Shown: positions 49,544 to 57,959 of the stretch, piece after piece
Layout of the letters: the number at the start of each line of letters is the position of its first letter
Numbering within the stretch: position 1 is the first letter of the stretch
IMG/VR virus record: IMGVR_UViG_3300042402_001861
Coordinates: 1-64,000 of that record
DNA: 64,000 bases
Source of the DNA: a virus
Reading direction: 5' to 3' (one strand)
Position numbers and translations under genes: made by a program
The notes under the pieces: generated by a model
Told to the model about the DNA's origin: nothing
The model's database searches: none
Seen by the model: the letters and a program-made list of their open reading frames with translations, nothing else

Positions 49544-52521
49544 TGTCGCTTACCGGCAACATCGTAAATGTAGAAAAGATACAACTGACCGACACTTTTC
49601 AGACTTGGTTTGAGAAGACCAACGAACTGATCGATGCGGTCAACCCCATAAACATCTACGATCTTGATGCCGGAAACGGCACAAATGTCACTTATGGCTT
49701 GTCGGGAACCGAATACAACGGCGTAAAGTCCGTAAATGTCGAAGCCGGATTTGGCGTTGCCGTTGGGGCAGGAATCACGCAGGCATGGAGTGGATTGGTA
49801 TCTCTTGATCTTTCAAGTATCAGCGGCAATTCCTTCACCCTGACAGGAAACGAAGCCTTTACCTTGACAGGTGCTGCTCCAAGAGCATCCGAAGTCAATA
49901 TCGATGACTATTACACGATTCTTGATGCTTCGGATACCACACAGAGCGCACAGGGAACGACAAAGCGGGTAAAGGCAAAGCATATGCTTCCCCGCGATGT
50001 CTACATCCCAACGATGAATTTCTGGGGCGACTTGATCGTAAAGGGAAACTTCAATGCCGTAGGTGCTGCAAGCACATCGGTAGGAAACCTTTCGGTTAAC
50101 TCTCAGTATCTTTACCTTGCAACCACAGGTGCCATCACAGGTGGCGCATATGCAAGCGATGTTGCATTGAACCAAGCCGGAATCATAGTGGCAATGACAG
50201 GGGGTGCCCCAATCAAGAGCATTCTTTGGAACCACAATAGCGGAAACCCATACTGGGCCTTTGGCAGCACATACGGGGCAAATGATCCAGACTATTCTTT
50301 GGTAAATTCCAAGTTCATTGCCAGAAACTTTGTAAGTGGCGACACAAACAACAACAACACATTTGTCTTTGAAGCCGCAGGATCGACTTCCACGAGAATC
50401 TGGCTGACCGAACTTTCATCGAATCCATACTTCGGCATCGTCAAGACATCGGCTTCGAGCAATGTGAATTTCAATGTCTACAATGGTGCAGGCGTGACAT
50501 CGATTGCACACTTCATTGCTGGTGCAACATCTGTGTATCCAGGCGTTACCGCAAATGTGTTCGTGCAGAACGCAAATGTGGACATGCTTGATGGCGCACA
50601 TGCAGTCACGGGCGCAAGCGCATGGACGATTCCTGTTGGTGATGCTTTGGGTCAGATGCACCCTGATCGCCACAATGCAGGACAGATTCGCCGTAGATTC
50701 ACGCAAGTCGGTCACGGGCTGACAACGGGCGAGGCAGTCACGATTGTACCGACAGGATATGTGACCGCAGGCTCTCTCACTAGCGCAAATGCAGGAAGTG
50801 CCCTATTTGAGGCTATCGGCATCGTTGATCGGGTAATCAGCGCCAATGAAGTCTCGGTGACCATGAAGGGGTACATCGAACTTTCGGCCAATCGCCTGAA
50901 AGGAATCGGTTCTCCTGCAACGGGCCAATATTACATTCTTGATTGGGTGCAGCCGGGTGGATTGACCACAAACATGGCTGTTCCCACAAGCAAAGTATAT
51001 CAGCCCGTCTTCCTTGCTTTGACTCCCACTACAGGAATCGTCTATGGCAACGAAGGCGATACTGTCTTTGCGACTACTACGGATCAAGTTTACCTTAAGA
51101 GCCTTGTTCCAATCGGATCTGTACAGTCGTATGCAGGAAATGTTGCAGGACTGACGATGGGTCTGTCGGGTGGATCACTCTCGGTCAGCGATGTTTCTTA
51201 CAACGAGAACTGGCTCCCCTGCGATGGTCGGGCTATTTCCGCAACCGGAGCCTCGGGGTTTGTTGACCTGTTCCAACTGCTTGGCTACACCTACTCTGTC
51301 CGTGGAACGATGGTCAGTTCCAACGGAGAAGCAAGATTCAGAATTCGTACCGACCGCGATACTCGCAACCTTTCGACCCTATCGCTTGGTTCGGGAACTA
51401 CAAGGATCATACAGCGTTCGGGTGCAAGCGCCGGAACTCAATTGAACTTTGCATATTCTTCCTTTACGGCGGATTCAAGTACGGTCACCATCGTTGGCAC
51501 GGGTCTTACCACCGAAAGCGCACAGATTGCAAGCGGAACCCTTGTGGACATCGTTACGCCCAAGGTTGACAACATATTCTTCGTTCCCGACCTTCGTGGA
51601 CGAACTCCATTCGGTGAACTGTCTGCTCTTGGTGTTGCAAGAGGAGAGAATTTCAACCTTGGTCTTACGGGTGCCACCGGAGCAAGTGCTTCTGGTCAAG
51701 GTGGCCTGTTCACAAACTACATCATCCGTGCAAGACGGGAATCGGATGCCCTGATCCTCACAGGCCACAACCACGATTCGCGATATCTTCGCAAGGATGT
51801 CAGCGATTCTGTAACCCCCGGCATCAGCACCATTCTTGCAAACACCATCGTCAGCGGTTCTCTGAATGCTGCCTCTGGTCTAGTGGTGACAGGTGGAGCA
51901 AGAATCGCCGGAGGCATCACCTCAAGCAACAACATAAACATCCTTGGTGCCAATGGATTGTTGTTCAACGATTCCGACAACAGCAACTGGCTGCAACTCA
52001 AGGCTCCTTCCGTCGTTGCAGGAAATGTGACTTGGACATTGCCAAGCACCGATGGCACGGCAGGATTTGTGTTGCAGACAAACGCATCAGGAACCTTGTC
52101 TTGGAAGGAAACACTTGCAGGCTCGGACATGCAAGTTCAATACAACCAGAATGGGGTCATTGGCGCAACTGGTAATCTTCTGTTCCACTACAACGGAGCA
52201 GGCGGATACAGCGCAGGAACATTGGGTGTAAGCGGCGGTGCCTATGTCCTTGGCAACATGGGAATCGGGATAACGGGCCAGAACATAGGCGGCAGGATCC
52301 TGCAAGGCTCGGGAGCAAACACCGCAAGAGGCAAACTTGAGGTTGTCGGTGACATTCGAATTCCTTCGGGCGGATTCTTCGTCAACTCAAACATCACGAT
52401 TCCTTCCGGCCTGACTGCCACGATTGCCAATGGCGAAAATGCCTTGATGGCAGGCACATTGACGGTCGAATCGGGTGCAACCCTGCTCGTTCAGACCGGC
52501 GGGACAATCATAGTTCTGTGA
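49543..52521 (+). CDS. Tail fibre with phage tail-collar domain (gp12-like)
   Basis: 992 residues. The N-terminal 'IQLTDTFQTWFEKTNELIDA' then VNPINIYDLDAG is shared by virion-attachment ends of marine phage fibres. From about residue 520 to 720 lies a tail-collar domain: 'VPIGSVQSYAGNVAGLTMGL', 'SYNENWLPCDGRAISATGAS', 'FFVPDLRGRTPFGELSALGV', as in T4 gp12 short fibres. The C-terminal part has fibre repeats ('IVSGSLNAASGLVVTGGARI') and the module 'WLQLKAPSVVAGNVTWTLPS'. A receptor-binding fibre is likely; the tip may depend on the small cassettes downstream. Confidence 0.82.
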   Translation: MSLTGNIVNVEKIQLTDTFQTWFEKTNELIDAVNPINIYDLDAGNGTNVTYGLSGTEYNGVKSVNVEAGFGVAVGAGITQAWSGLVSLDLSSISGNSFTLTGNEAFTLTGAAPRASEVNIDDYYTILDASDTTQSAQGTTKRVKAKHMLPRDVYIPTMNFWGDLIVKGNFNAVGAASTSVGNLSVNSQYLYLATTGAITGGAYASDVALNQAGIIVAMTGGAPIKSILWNHNSGNPYWAFGSTYGANDPDYSLVNSKFIARNFVSGDTNNNNTFVFEAAGSTSTRIWLTELSSNPYFGIVKTSASSNVNFNVYNGAGVTSIAHFIAGATSVYPGVTANVFVQNANVDMLDGAHAVTGASAWTIPVGDALGQMHPDRHNAGQIRRRFTQVGHGLTTGEAVTIVPTGYVTAGSLTSANAGSALFEAIGIVDRVISANEVSVTMKGYIELSANRLKGIGSPATGQYYILDWVQPGGLTTNMAVPTSKVYQPVFLALTPTTGIVYGNEGDTVFATTTDQVYLKSLVPIGSVQSYAGNVAGLTMGLSGGSLSVSDVSYNENWLPCDGRAISATGASGFVDLFQLLGYTYSVRGTMVSSNGEARFRIRTDRDTRNLSTLSLGSGTTRIIQRSGASAGTQLNFAYSSFTADSSTVTIVGTGLTTESAQIASGTLVDIVTPKVDNIFFVPDLRGRTPFGELSALGVARGENFNLGLTGATGASASGQGGLFTNYIIRARRESDALILTGHNHDSRYLRKDVSDSVTPGISTILANTIVSGSLNAASGLVVTGGARIAGGITSSNNINILGANGLLFNDSDNSNWLQLKAPSVVAGNVTWTLPSTDGTAGFVLQTNASGTLSWKETLAGSDMQVQYNQNGVIGATGNLLFHYNGAGGYSAGTLGVSGGAYVLGNMGIGITGQNIGGRILQGSGANTARGKLEVVGDIRIPSGGFFVNSNITIPSGLTATIANGENALMAGTLTVESGATLLVQTGGTIIVL

Positions 52522-52522
52522 A

Positions 52523-52529
52523 ATAAATA
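52523..52529 (+). promoter_or_regulatory. Late-promoter-like ATAAATA
   Basis: AATAAATA directly after the fibre gene stop, 9 bases before the ATG at 52539, with AGAGGA in between. It would drive the fibre cassettes, although the leader would be almost absent. Confidence 0.45.
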
Positions 52530-52538
52530 GAGGATGCC

Positions 52539-53138
52539 ATGGGAAACATAAAAGCCGATTCAATTCTGCCGACAAACAATGGAAACAATCTGATCCTGCG
52601 GACAGGGGTTGGTGATGTGGAGCGAGTGCGAATCAGTCCTTCTGGTGACATTACGGTGAATGGAAGTTTCTCGACAAGCGTTACAGGCAACATCAATGTT
52701 GTTGGCAATGTCGAAGTAACTGGAAACATGAATTTCGTTGGGGGAGCAACCTTTAGTGGCAAAATCACTACTGCAAGCACCACCGATTCTGATTCATCTG
52801 TGACATTAACAACCAAAGGGTATCTTAACGGATTTGCGCCAAAAGTATTCTGCACAATAAACGCATCAGGAACAGTTGTTACTCAAAAAACAATAACTGG
52901 GGAAACTATAACTTGTTCTAAAGGTGGAGCAGGAGTTTTTAACATAACAGTTCCTTCTGGAATATTTGCAGATGCAAACTACACAGTTCTTACTACTATT
53001 TCGTCTGATGGCAGAACAGGTTTGTTTTGTCCTGTTGTTACTGCCAGAACAGCAACTACCTTGACTGTAAGATGTATAACATCAAGTGCTGGGGTAGAAG
53101 ACCCTACATTAATAAATGTTGCAATCTTTGACATATAA
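52539..53138 (+). CDS. Short fibre cassette protein 1
   Basis: 199 residues. An attachment-type N-terminus 'MGNIKADSILPTNNGNNLIL' then 'GDVERVRISPSGDITVNGSF' is followed by shaft repeats 'TGNINVVGNVEVTGNMNFVG' and the shared element 'FSGKITTASTTDSDSSVTLT' TKGY. The C-terminal ~95 residues ('FCTINASGTVVTQKTITGET') form a beta-rich head resembling heads of other small phage fibres. The same N-terminal and linker elements recur in the next genes with other heads, which suggests exchangeable receptor-binding modules. The AT content is higher than in the baseplate genes. Confidence 0.7.
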   Translation: MGNIKADSILPTNNGNNLILRTGVGDVERVRISPSGDITVNGSFSTSVTGNINVVGNVEVTGNMNFVGGATFSGKITTASTTDSDSSVTLTTKGYLNGFAPKVFCTINASGTVVTQKTITGETITCSKGGAGVFNITVPSGIFADANYTVLTTISSDGRTGLFCPVVTARTATTLTVRCITSSAGVEDPTLINVAIFDI

Positions 53139-53184
53139 TAGAGGTAACCTACTTGTGTATACAAATGAGTAAAAGAACTTCCCT

Positions 53185-53253
53185 ATGAGCAAAATAAAGA
53201 CAGACATCATCGAACCGGTCGGATCAACGATATCCATCAGCGGCAATGCCAGC
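53185..53253 (+). repeat. 69-base duplicated fibre cassette start, copy 1
   Basis: Identical to 53729-53797 except at base 6 (AGC against AGT, both Ser). It encodes the first 23 residues of the fibre cassette. Confidence 0.92.
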
Positions 53254-53700
53254 ATTTCAAATGGTGTGTCTGTTACCGGAAATGGATCATTCAGCGGCAA
53301 GATCACAACTGCAAGCACTACGGGTTCGGATTCATCCACGACATTGACCACCAAGGGGTATGTTGATTCGATCTTCAATCCTCAAGGCGGGGGTCTTTCT
53401 GCCAGTTACACAAAACTTGGAAATATTTACATCCAATATGGACTTGCTGCGCTGGTGGAATTGACTCTTGATACTACCAACAACCATTATGGTCGTGTTG
53501 CATTTGGTCTTACATTTGCATCAGCACCATATTCGATCCAAGTTACTCCAAGATTTAGTGCATACAATGCTCAAGGGGATATCATGGGTCAAGCGGCTTC
53601 TCCGGGAACAACAGGATTTACATTGGTAATAAATGGTGCATCAACTGGGACACTAACGAACTTAGCGGGTGCATATTGGTTTGCGGTAGGACCAGCATAA
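53185..53700 (+). CDS. Short fibre cassette protein 2
   Basis: 171 residues: 'MSKIKTDIIEPVGSTISISG' N-terminus, the shared linker 'FSGKITTASTTGSDSSTTLT' TKGYVDSIF, and a C-terminal head 'LSASYTKLGNIYIQYGLAAL' ending 'LTNLAGAYWFAVGPA'. Its first 69 bases recur almost exactly at 53729-53797. It is the intact relative of the truncated cassette that follows. Role: small fibre or receptor-binding protein, inferred from repeats and neighbours. Confidence 0.7.
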   Translation: MSKIKTDIIEPVGSTISISGNASISNGVSVTGNGSFSGKITTASTTGSDSSTTLTTKGYVDSIFNPQGGGLSASYTKLGNIYIQYGLAALVELTLDTTNNHYGRVAFGLTFASAPYSIQVTPRFSAYNAQGDIMGQAASPGTTGFTLVINGASTGTLTNLAGAYWFAVGPA

Positions 53701-53728
53701 ATTTGACAACACTAGTTAAAAAACAACT

Positions 53729-53797
53729 ATGAGTAAAATAAAGACAGACATCATCGAACCGGTCGGATCAACGATATCCATCAGCGGCAATGCCAGC
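53729..53797 (+). repeat. 69-base duplicated fibre cassette start, copy 2
   Basis: Second copy of 53185-53253, one silent difference. The similarity ends sharply after the codon for Ser23, marking a recombination boundary. Confidence 0.92.
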
Positions 53798-53899
53798 CTA
53801 GTATCGGGCACTATTTCTGCAAACGGATATCGCCCGTTGGTACAAATATTCAGATTCGTCGGTGATGGTTATGCTAGTTCCGCCCTGCAAGATATCTAA
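53729..53899 (+). pseudogene. Truncated fibre cassette (56-codon remnant)
   Basis: An open frame of 56 codons, from ATG at 53729 to TAA at 53897-53899. The first 23 codons are those of the cassette at 53185; the rest ('LVSGTISANGYRPLVQIFRF' and on) is unrelated to its head and has no shaft linker. It looks like a cassette that lost its body by recombination, leaving the attachment end fused to a short tail. It could still be made as a small peptide. Included as a broken gene. Confidence 0.65.
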
Positions 53900-53955
53900 A
53901 ACACACATACCCAACTGGCAACAACCGTAAATCTGCACCATAGCGAAAGAAACCA

Positions 53956-54456
53956 ATGAGTACCATCAGAGCAACCAACATCCAACCACAGAGCGACAGC
54001 GATCCTCTTGTCTTTTCCACCAATGCGACGGAGAAGTTGCGTATTCCTTCCACCGGTGCAATTAGTCTCACGGGCGGTGCTACCCTAAGTGGAGGCTTGA
54101 GTGTCACGGGAAATGTGTCCACAAGCGGCAATCTGACTTTGGGAAGTGCAACTCTTTCCACTCCTAGCGGAAATGCACCACTATATGGGGCACGGGCTTG
54201 GGGACAAATTTCTCATACCTCTACTCAATATGGTCAAAATTTTACTGCAACTGTGTCTTCTGGCGTTTATACAGTAACCTTAACAACACCGATGCAAGAC
54301 ACCAATTATGGTGTAATTGCAACCGCTATTGGTACTATACAAACCTGTGCAACAATAGTAAACATAACTAGCGCAAGCCAATTTACAATTAGAGTATTTG
54401 GCGGAACTGATAATTTGAGAACAGATAAAAGTGTTATGTTTGCTGTATTTGCGTAA
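53956..54456 (+). CDS. Short fibre cassette protein 3
   Basis: 166 residues: 'MSTIRATNIQPQSDSDPLVF' then STNATEKLRIPSTGAISL, shaft 'GGATLSGGLSVTGNVSTSGN' and a C-terminal head starting 'YGARAWGQISHTSTQYGQNF' and ending 'DNLRTDKSVMFAVFA'. The 'GLSVTG' shaft links it to the large fibre at the start of the window. The head domain resembles that of cassette 1 in strand pattern only. A small receptor-binding or shaft-tip protein is likely. Confidence 0.68.
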   Translation: MSTIRATNIQPQSDSDPLVFSTNATEKLRIPSTGAISLTGGATLSGGLSVTGNVSTSGNLTLGSATLSTPSGNAPLYGARAWGQISHTSTQYGQNFTATVSSGVYTVTLTTPMQDTNYGVIATAIGTIQTCATIVNITSASQFTIRVFGGTDNLRTDKSVMFAVFA

Positions 54457-54499
54457 AATCCATGCTTTAGACAAGCAGTAAATTTATCCATAACACCCA

Positions 54500-54838
54500 A
54501 TGGCAACAACCGTAAATCACGACATGGATCAAGGAACGAACTTTGCGTTCACGATACTCGCAAAGGATGGAAACAACATTCCCATCGATCTCTCGTCGGG
54601 CTATACGGCACACGCACAGATGCGGAAATACTACAGTTCCTCGTCCTATGTGACCCTTACGGCATCAATCACAGGAACAACAGGCAACATCACGGTTTCC
54701 CTTGGTCCGACAGCAACCGCAGCCATCAAGGACGGAACATGGTTCTACGATGTCGAACTTCATTCCAACAACGGATCAACCGTACAGAGAGTCGTTCAGG
54801 GAATGATCACAGTATATCCTGAAGTAACAAAGTTGTAA
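54500..54838 (+). CDS. BppU/Ig-like small fibre-associated protein
   Basis: 112 residues: 'NHDMDQGTNFAFTILAKDGN' then 'IPIDLSSGYTAHAQMRKYYS', 'GNITVSLGPTATAAIKDGTW' and 'YDVELHSNNGSTVQRVVQGM' ITVYPEVT. This is a compact beta-sandwich seen in many marine T4-like phages beside LamG-like proteins, and similar in pattern to BppU-type baseplate adaptor domains. It may dock the LamG-like proteins encoded next to fibres. Family recalled, function not established. Confidence 0.65.
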   Translation: MATTVNHDMDQGTNFAFTILAKDGNNIPIDLSSGYTAHAQMRKYYSSSSYVTLTASITGTTGNITVSLGPTATAAIKDGTWFYDVELHSNNGSTVQRVVQGMITVYPEVTKL

Positions 54839-54856
54839 CAAACACAGCCCTTTATC

Positions 54857-56413
54857 ATGGCATCCATAGCGGGACCAAGAATAATAGAAGATGGCCTGAT
54901 ACTTCATCTTGATGCGGCAAATCCAAGAAGTTACCGTGGCCCTACGGCATTCAATGCTATAAACAGCGCCGTGAATTCATTCCCGATGACTGGGAATTCT
55001 TGGGACACATTTCAAGTAAACCAGTACAACAGCAATCAATATTTCTCCATAGGTGGGGTGCAAGATATCACAAACAACATTGTGACGATGACCGGGCCGC
55101 ATCCTCTGCGTACATATGATGCAGTCCGTCCACAGACTAGCGGCGGGGGAGTCACGGCAGGGATCGATTACTTCGTCAAAAAGATAAGCGCAACAGCCTT
55201 CAGTCTTCATACTTACAGCAATGTGCAGAATGGAACATTGGGGTTTTCGGTTCTTGATCCCATATCAAACGACCAACGACAATCACTCACGGCAACAAAC
55301 TTTCCGACGATGTGGTGGGGAGCGCCACACCTTCCCAACTCCGACACAATCAAGACCATACTTCCAAGAGGATTCGATCTTGAAGGAAGAGTGCATGATT
55401 GTGTTCGCATCAACTGGTTCCGTCCCGATGGAGTCGGCTGCTATCTGACAAGAGGAGGAATGGCATATGGCGTAACCCCTGTCCTAGATGCGGGAACCAC
55501 ATATACATGGTCTTTCTATCACAAGGCAGGAAATGAAAGAAGTCTAGGTCAGACAGGGCAATTCCAGATATATTTCAGCAGCAATGCAACATCAAGATTT
55601 GCTAGTTTCGTGCCCGGAGCGCAATGGAATCGTCTTTCGTTTTCTGCCCAAACTCCAGGAATAACATCATCTACCATCCTGATGTATTGGTTCACAAGCA
55701 CGGGAATATCGATAACATCAGGACTTGCCTACGACATAGCGGAAATACAGGTAGAAAAGAGACTAGATTCTACTCCATTTCTTCCAACAACAAGAGGAAG
55801 CACGGCGGGTTCGGGAGGCGGATTCAATGATCTTACGCCAAGCAACAATCAACTTGAGGTAGTGAATGGAAGCGGGTACACGGCACAGACCGGCGGTGGA
55901 ATTGTCCTTGATGGAATTGATGACTACATCATCACCACGGAAGCAAAGGGTCTTCCTTTAGGGAACAGCAGCAGAACTATTTCGATATGGACAAAGTTTT
56001 CTACACTCAAGAACAATTTTGTGCAACTTGGTAGCGCACCAGATCAAAGGTACATATTTGAATGTGCTGACTTTTCTGGCACGGTATATCTGTTTACCGA
56101 TGGGGTAAATGGAGGAAACAATATAGTCATCAGCGGTTCGGAGATTCCTGCATTGAATGTGTGGAACAATCTTGTTTTCTCGAATAGTGGACAAAATTGG
56201 AAATACTACATCAACGGCTCGTTGGTTAAGTCGGGAACATTCCCGATAACTCTGAATACCGGAGGCAACAAGATATTGGTGGGTGAACGGGACGATATCT
56301 CATATGACAACATGAACGGAACGATTTCGATGGTGTCAATATACAACAGGGCGTTGTCTGATGGGGAAGTCAAGCAGAACTTCAATGCATCAAGAAAGAG
56401 GTTTGGAATCTGA
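54857..56413 (+). CDS. Concanavalin/LamG-like adhesin, long paralogue 4
   Basis: 518 residues, about twice the usual length. The family start 'IIEDGLILHLDAANPRSYRG' is followed by an inserted region (about residues 40-320) with its own sandwich ('SGGGVTAGIDYFVKKISATA', 'TTYTWSFYHKAGNERSLGQT' types). The LamG core then resumes at 'TAQTGGGIVLDGIDDYIITT' and closes with 'SIYNRALSDGEVKQNFNASR' KRFGI. TGATG overlap with the next gene. Predicted glycan- or surface-binding tip protein. Confidence 0.72.
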   Translation: MASIAGPRIIEDGLILHLDAANPRSYRGPTAFNAINSAVNSFPMTGNSWDTFQVNQYNSNQYFSIGGVQDITNNIVTMTGPHPLRTYDAVRPQTSGGGVTAGIDYFVKKISATAFSLHTYSNVQNGTLGFSVLDPISNDQRQSLTATNFPTMWWGAPHLPNSDTIKTILPRGFDLEGRVHDCVRINWFRPDGVGCYLTRGGMAYGVTPVLDAGTTYTWSFYHKAGNERSLGQTGQFQIYFSSNATSRFASFVPGAQWNRLSFSAQTPGITSSTILMYWFTSTGISITSGLAYDIAEIQVEKRLDSTPFLPTTRGSTAGSGGGFNDLTPSNNQLEVVNGSGYTAQTGGGIVLDGIDDYIITTEAKGLPLGNSSRTISIWTKFSTLKNNFVQLGSAPDQRYIFECADFSGTVYLFTDGVNGGNNIVISGSEIPALNVWNNLVFSNSGQNWKYYINGSLVKSGTFPITLNTGGNKILVGERDDISYDNMNGTISMVSIYNRALSDGEVKQNFNASRKRFGI

Positions 56414-57156
56414 TGGCTCTTTCGCATGGCCCAAGACCAATCACCGATGGACTTGTTGTCTCCCTAGATGCAGCAAATCCAAAGTCATATCCCGGCGCTG
56501 GCTCAACTTGGTATGACATCAGCGGAAACGGAAACAACGCAACCTTGAATTCCGCTGCTTTCAATGTGACCGGAAACTATTTCGAGAACTCTGGGGCGAC
56601 ATCAAATTTTTTCCATCTAATCATATCAAACAGCACGACATTGCAAAATGCATTCGAAAGTCGTTATGGTGGTTGGACAATTGAGGAAACAATCTGGACC
56701 AACAGCGTTACATATCCTGAAGCCGATGCAGGAACCGTCGTGTCCTCAAACGCATATGGAGTGGGAGCAACAGGATTCGATTGGAACCACGGAATAGGGT
56801 TGACGGGATTTAGGTTTGGCATGGGAGTGGGCAATTCCGCAACCTATAGTGTAACCAATGACATAACAATTCCATCTCCATATGATCGGGCAAACATATG
56901 GAGAGTGAGATGCATGGTATGGGATCGATATCTCAACCAGAACAGATTGTACATAGACGGAAATTTGATTGGTTCGGGTTCATCGATTGCCGTTCAAGGC
57001 TTGTCCGTCTATGACGGAGGAGGAATGTCGATAGGAACCTTGTATGGATGGAAGCACTATGGCAGGCGAGCAACATTCAAGGTTTACAACCGCGTACTGA
57101 CATCCACCGAAATAAAGCAGAACTACAGAGCCTTGGGAAGGCGGTTTGTTCAGTAA
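56413..57156 (+). CDS. Concanavalin/LamG-like adhesin, paralogue 5
   Basis: 247 residues. 'ITDGLVVSLDAANPKSYPGA' then 'STWYDISGNGNNATLNSAAF' at the start; core 'YGGWTIEETIWTNSVTYPEA' and 'YLNQNRLYIDGNLIGSG'; the end 'KVYNRVLTSTEIKQNYRALG' RRFVQ departs slightly from the family RFGI. Start and stop overlap neighbours (TGATG and TAATG). Same predicted function as the other paralogues. Confidence 0.74.
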   Translation: MALSHGPRPITDGLVVSLDAANPKSYPGAGSTWYDISGNGNNATLNSAAFNVTGNYFENSGATSNFFHLIISNSTTLQNAFESRYGGWTIEETIWTNSVTYPEADAGTVVSSNAYGVGATGFDWNHGIGLTGFRFGMGVGNSATYSVTNDITIPSPYDRANIWRVRCMVWDRYLNQNRLYIDGNLIGSGSSIAVQGLSVYDGGGMSIGTLYGWKHYGRRATFKVYNRVLTSTEIKQNYRALGRRFVQ

Positions 57157-57872
57157 TGGGAATTGCGTACAACACTAGGATAGTGACCAATGGATTAATT
57201 CTGTGCTTGGATGCTGCAAACAGAAAAAGTTATCCCGGCAGCGGGACAACTTGGTTTGACTTGAGTACAAATTCTCTTGCTGGTAATTTTGTCAATGGTG
57301 TTGCATTTGACCCTGCAAATGGAGGCAGTATTGCCTTCGATGGAGCCAATGAGGCAGTTACATTCCCAATGTCAACATTACGGCCTACTAGTCAAATAAC
57401 GCAGGAATGTTGGTTTTCGATATCTCAAAATCAATTTCAGGTATTCATTGGCGCTCAGAGAGGAAGTAGTTTTGACAATTCTTATGTACTTTGGTTAAAT
57501 GGTGCAAATGTATTGGCGGCAGGGATCAATCCTGGAGGTCCAGAAGGGAGCATAAATTTAAACTATCAAACCATAAATTTTACGCTTTCGACAAATAGAT
57601 ACTATCATTTTGTACACACTTACAATGGTTCTACTCAGCAAATCTATATGAATGGAGAAAGTGTTTTTTCTTGGGCGACTACTGGTTCTTTGGTTTATGA
57701 CAACTTGAACACTTTGCTTGCAATAGGAAATGACTGGGGTAGCGGATACGATCAGGGTCTTAACTCTGGTTGTAGGGGGAATCTACCTATAGTTAGGATA
57801 TACAACAGGGCATTGACTCTTTCGGAAATCCGACAAAACTTCAACGGCGTTAGACGAAGGTTTGGCATCTAG
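57156..57872 (+). CDS. Concanavalin/LamG-like adhesin, paralogue 6
   Basis: 238 residues from the ATG at 57156, which overlaps the preceding stop (TAATG). 'RIVTNGLILCLDAANRKSYP' then GSGTTWFDLSTNSLAG, core 'TQECWFSISQNQFQVFIGAQ' and 'YYHFVHTYNGSTQQIYMNGE', end 'RIYNRALTLSEIRQNFNGVR' RRFGI. The conserved 'SGTTWFDLS' segment is encoded by 26 bases identical to 4810-4835 in the first array. The core is AT-richer than the conserved ends, which points to separately acquired cores. Confidence 0.74.
   Translation: MGIAYNTRIVTNGLILCLDAANRKSYPGSGTTWFDLSTNSLAGNFVNGVAFDPANGGSIAFDGANEAVTFPMSTLRPTSQITQECWFSISQNQFQVFIGAQRGSSFDNSYVLWLNGANVLAAGINPGGPEGSINLNYQTINFTLSTNRYYHFVHTYNGSTQQIYMNGESVFSWATTGSLVYDNLNTLLAIGNDWGSGYDQGLNSGCRGNLPIVRIYNRALTLSEIRQNFNGVRRRFGI
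57240..57265 (+). repeat. 26-base tract shared with LamG gene at 4726
   Basis: Second copy of the tract at 4810-4835; identical. Confidence 0.85.
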
Positions 57873-57923
57873 TGGACTTGAAAAGAAATTCAGCAACATT
57901 TATAGCATGAGTCAACATCATTG

Positions 57924-57930
57924 CTAAATA
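57924..57930 (+). promoter_or_regulatory. Late promoter, CTAAATA
   Basis: CTAAATA 29 bases before the ATG at 57960, with ATGGAG between, in an 87-base intergenic gap. Confidence 0.62.
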
Positions 57931-57959
57931 CACCTGACCGTTAAACATGGAGATTCAAA

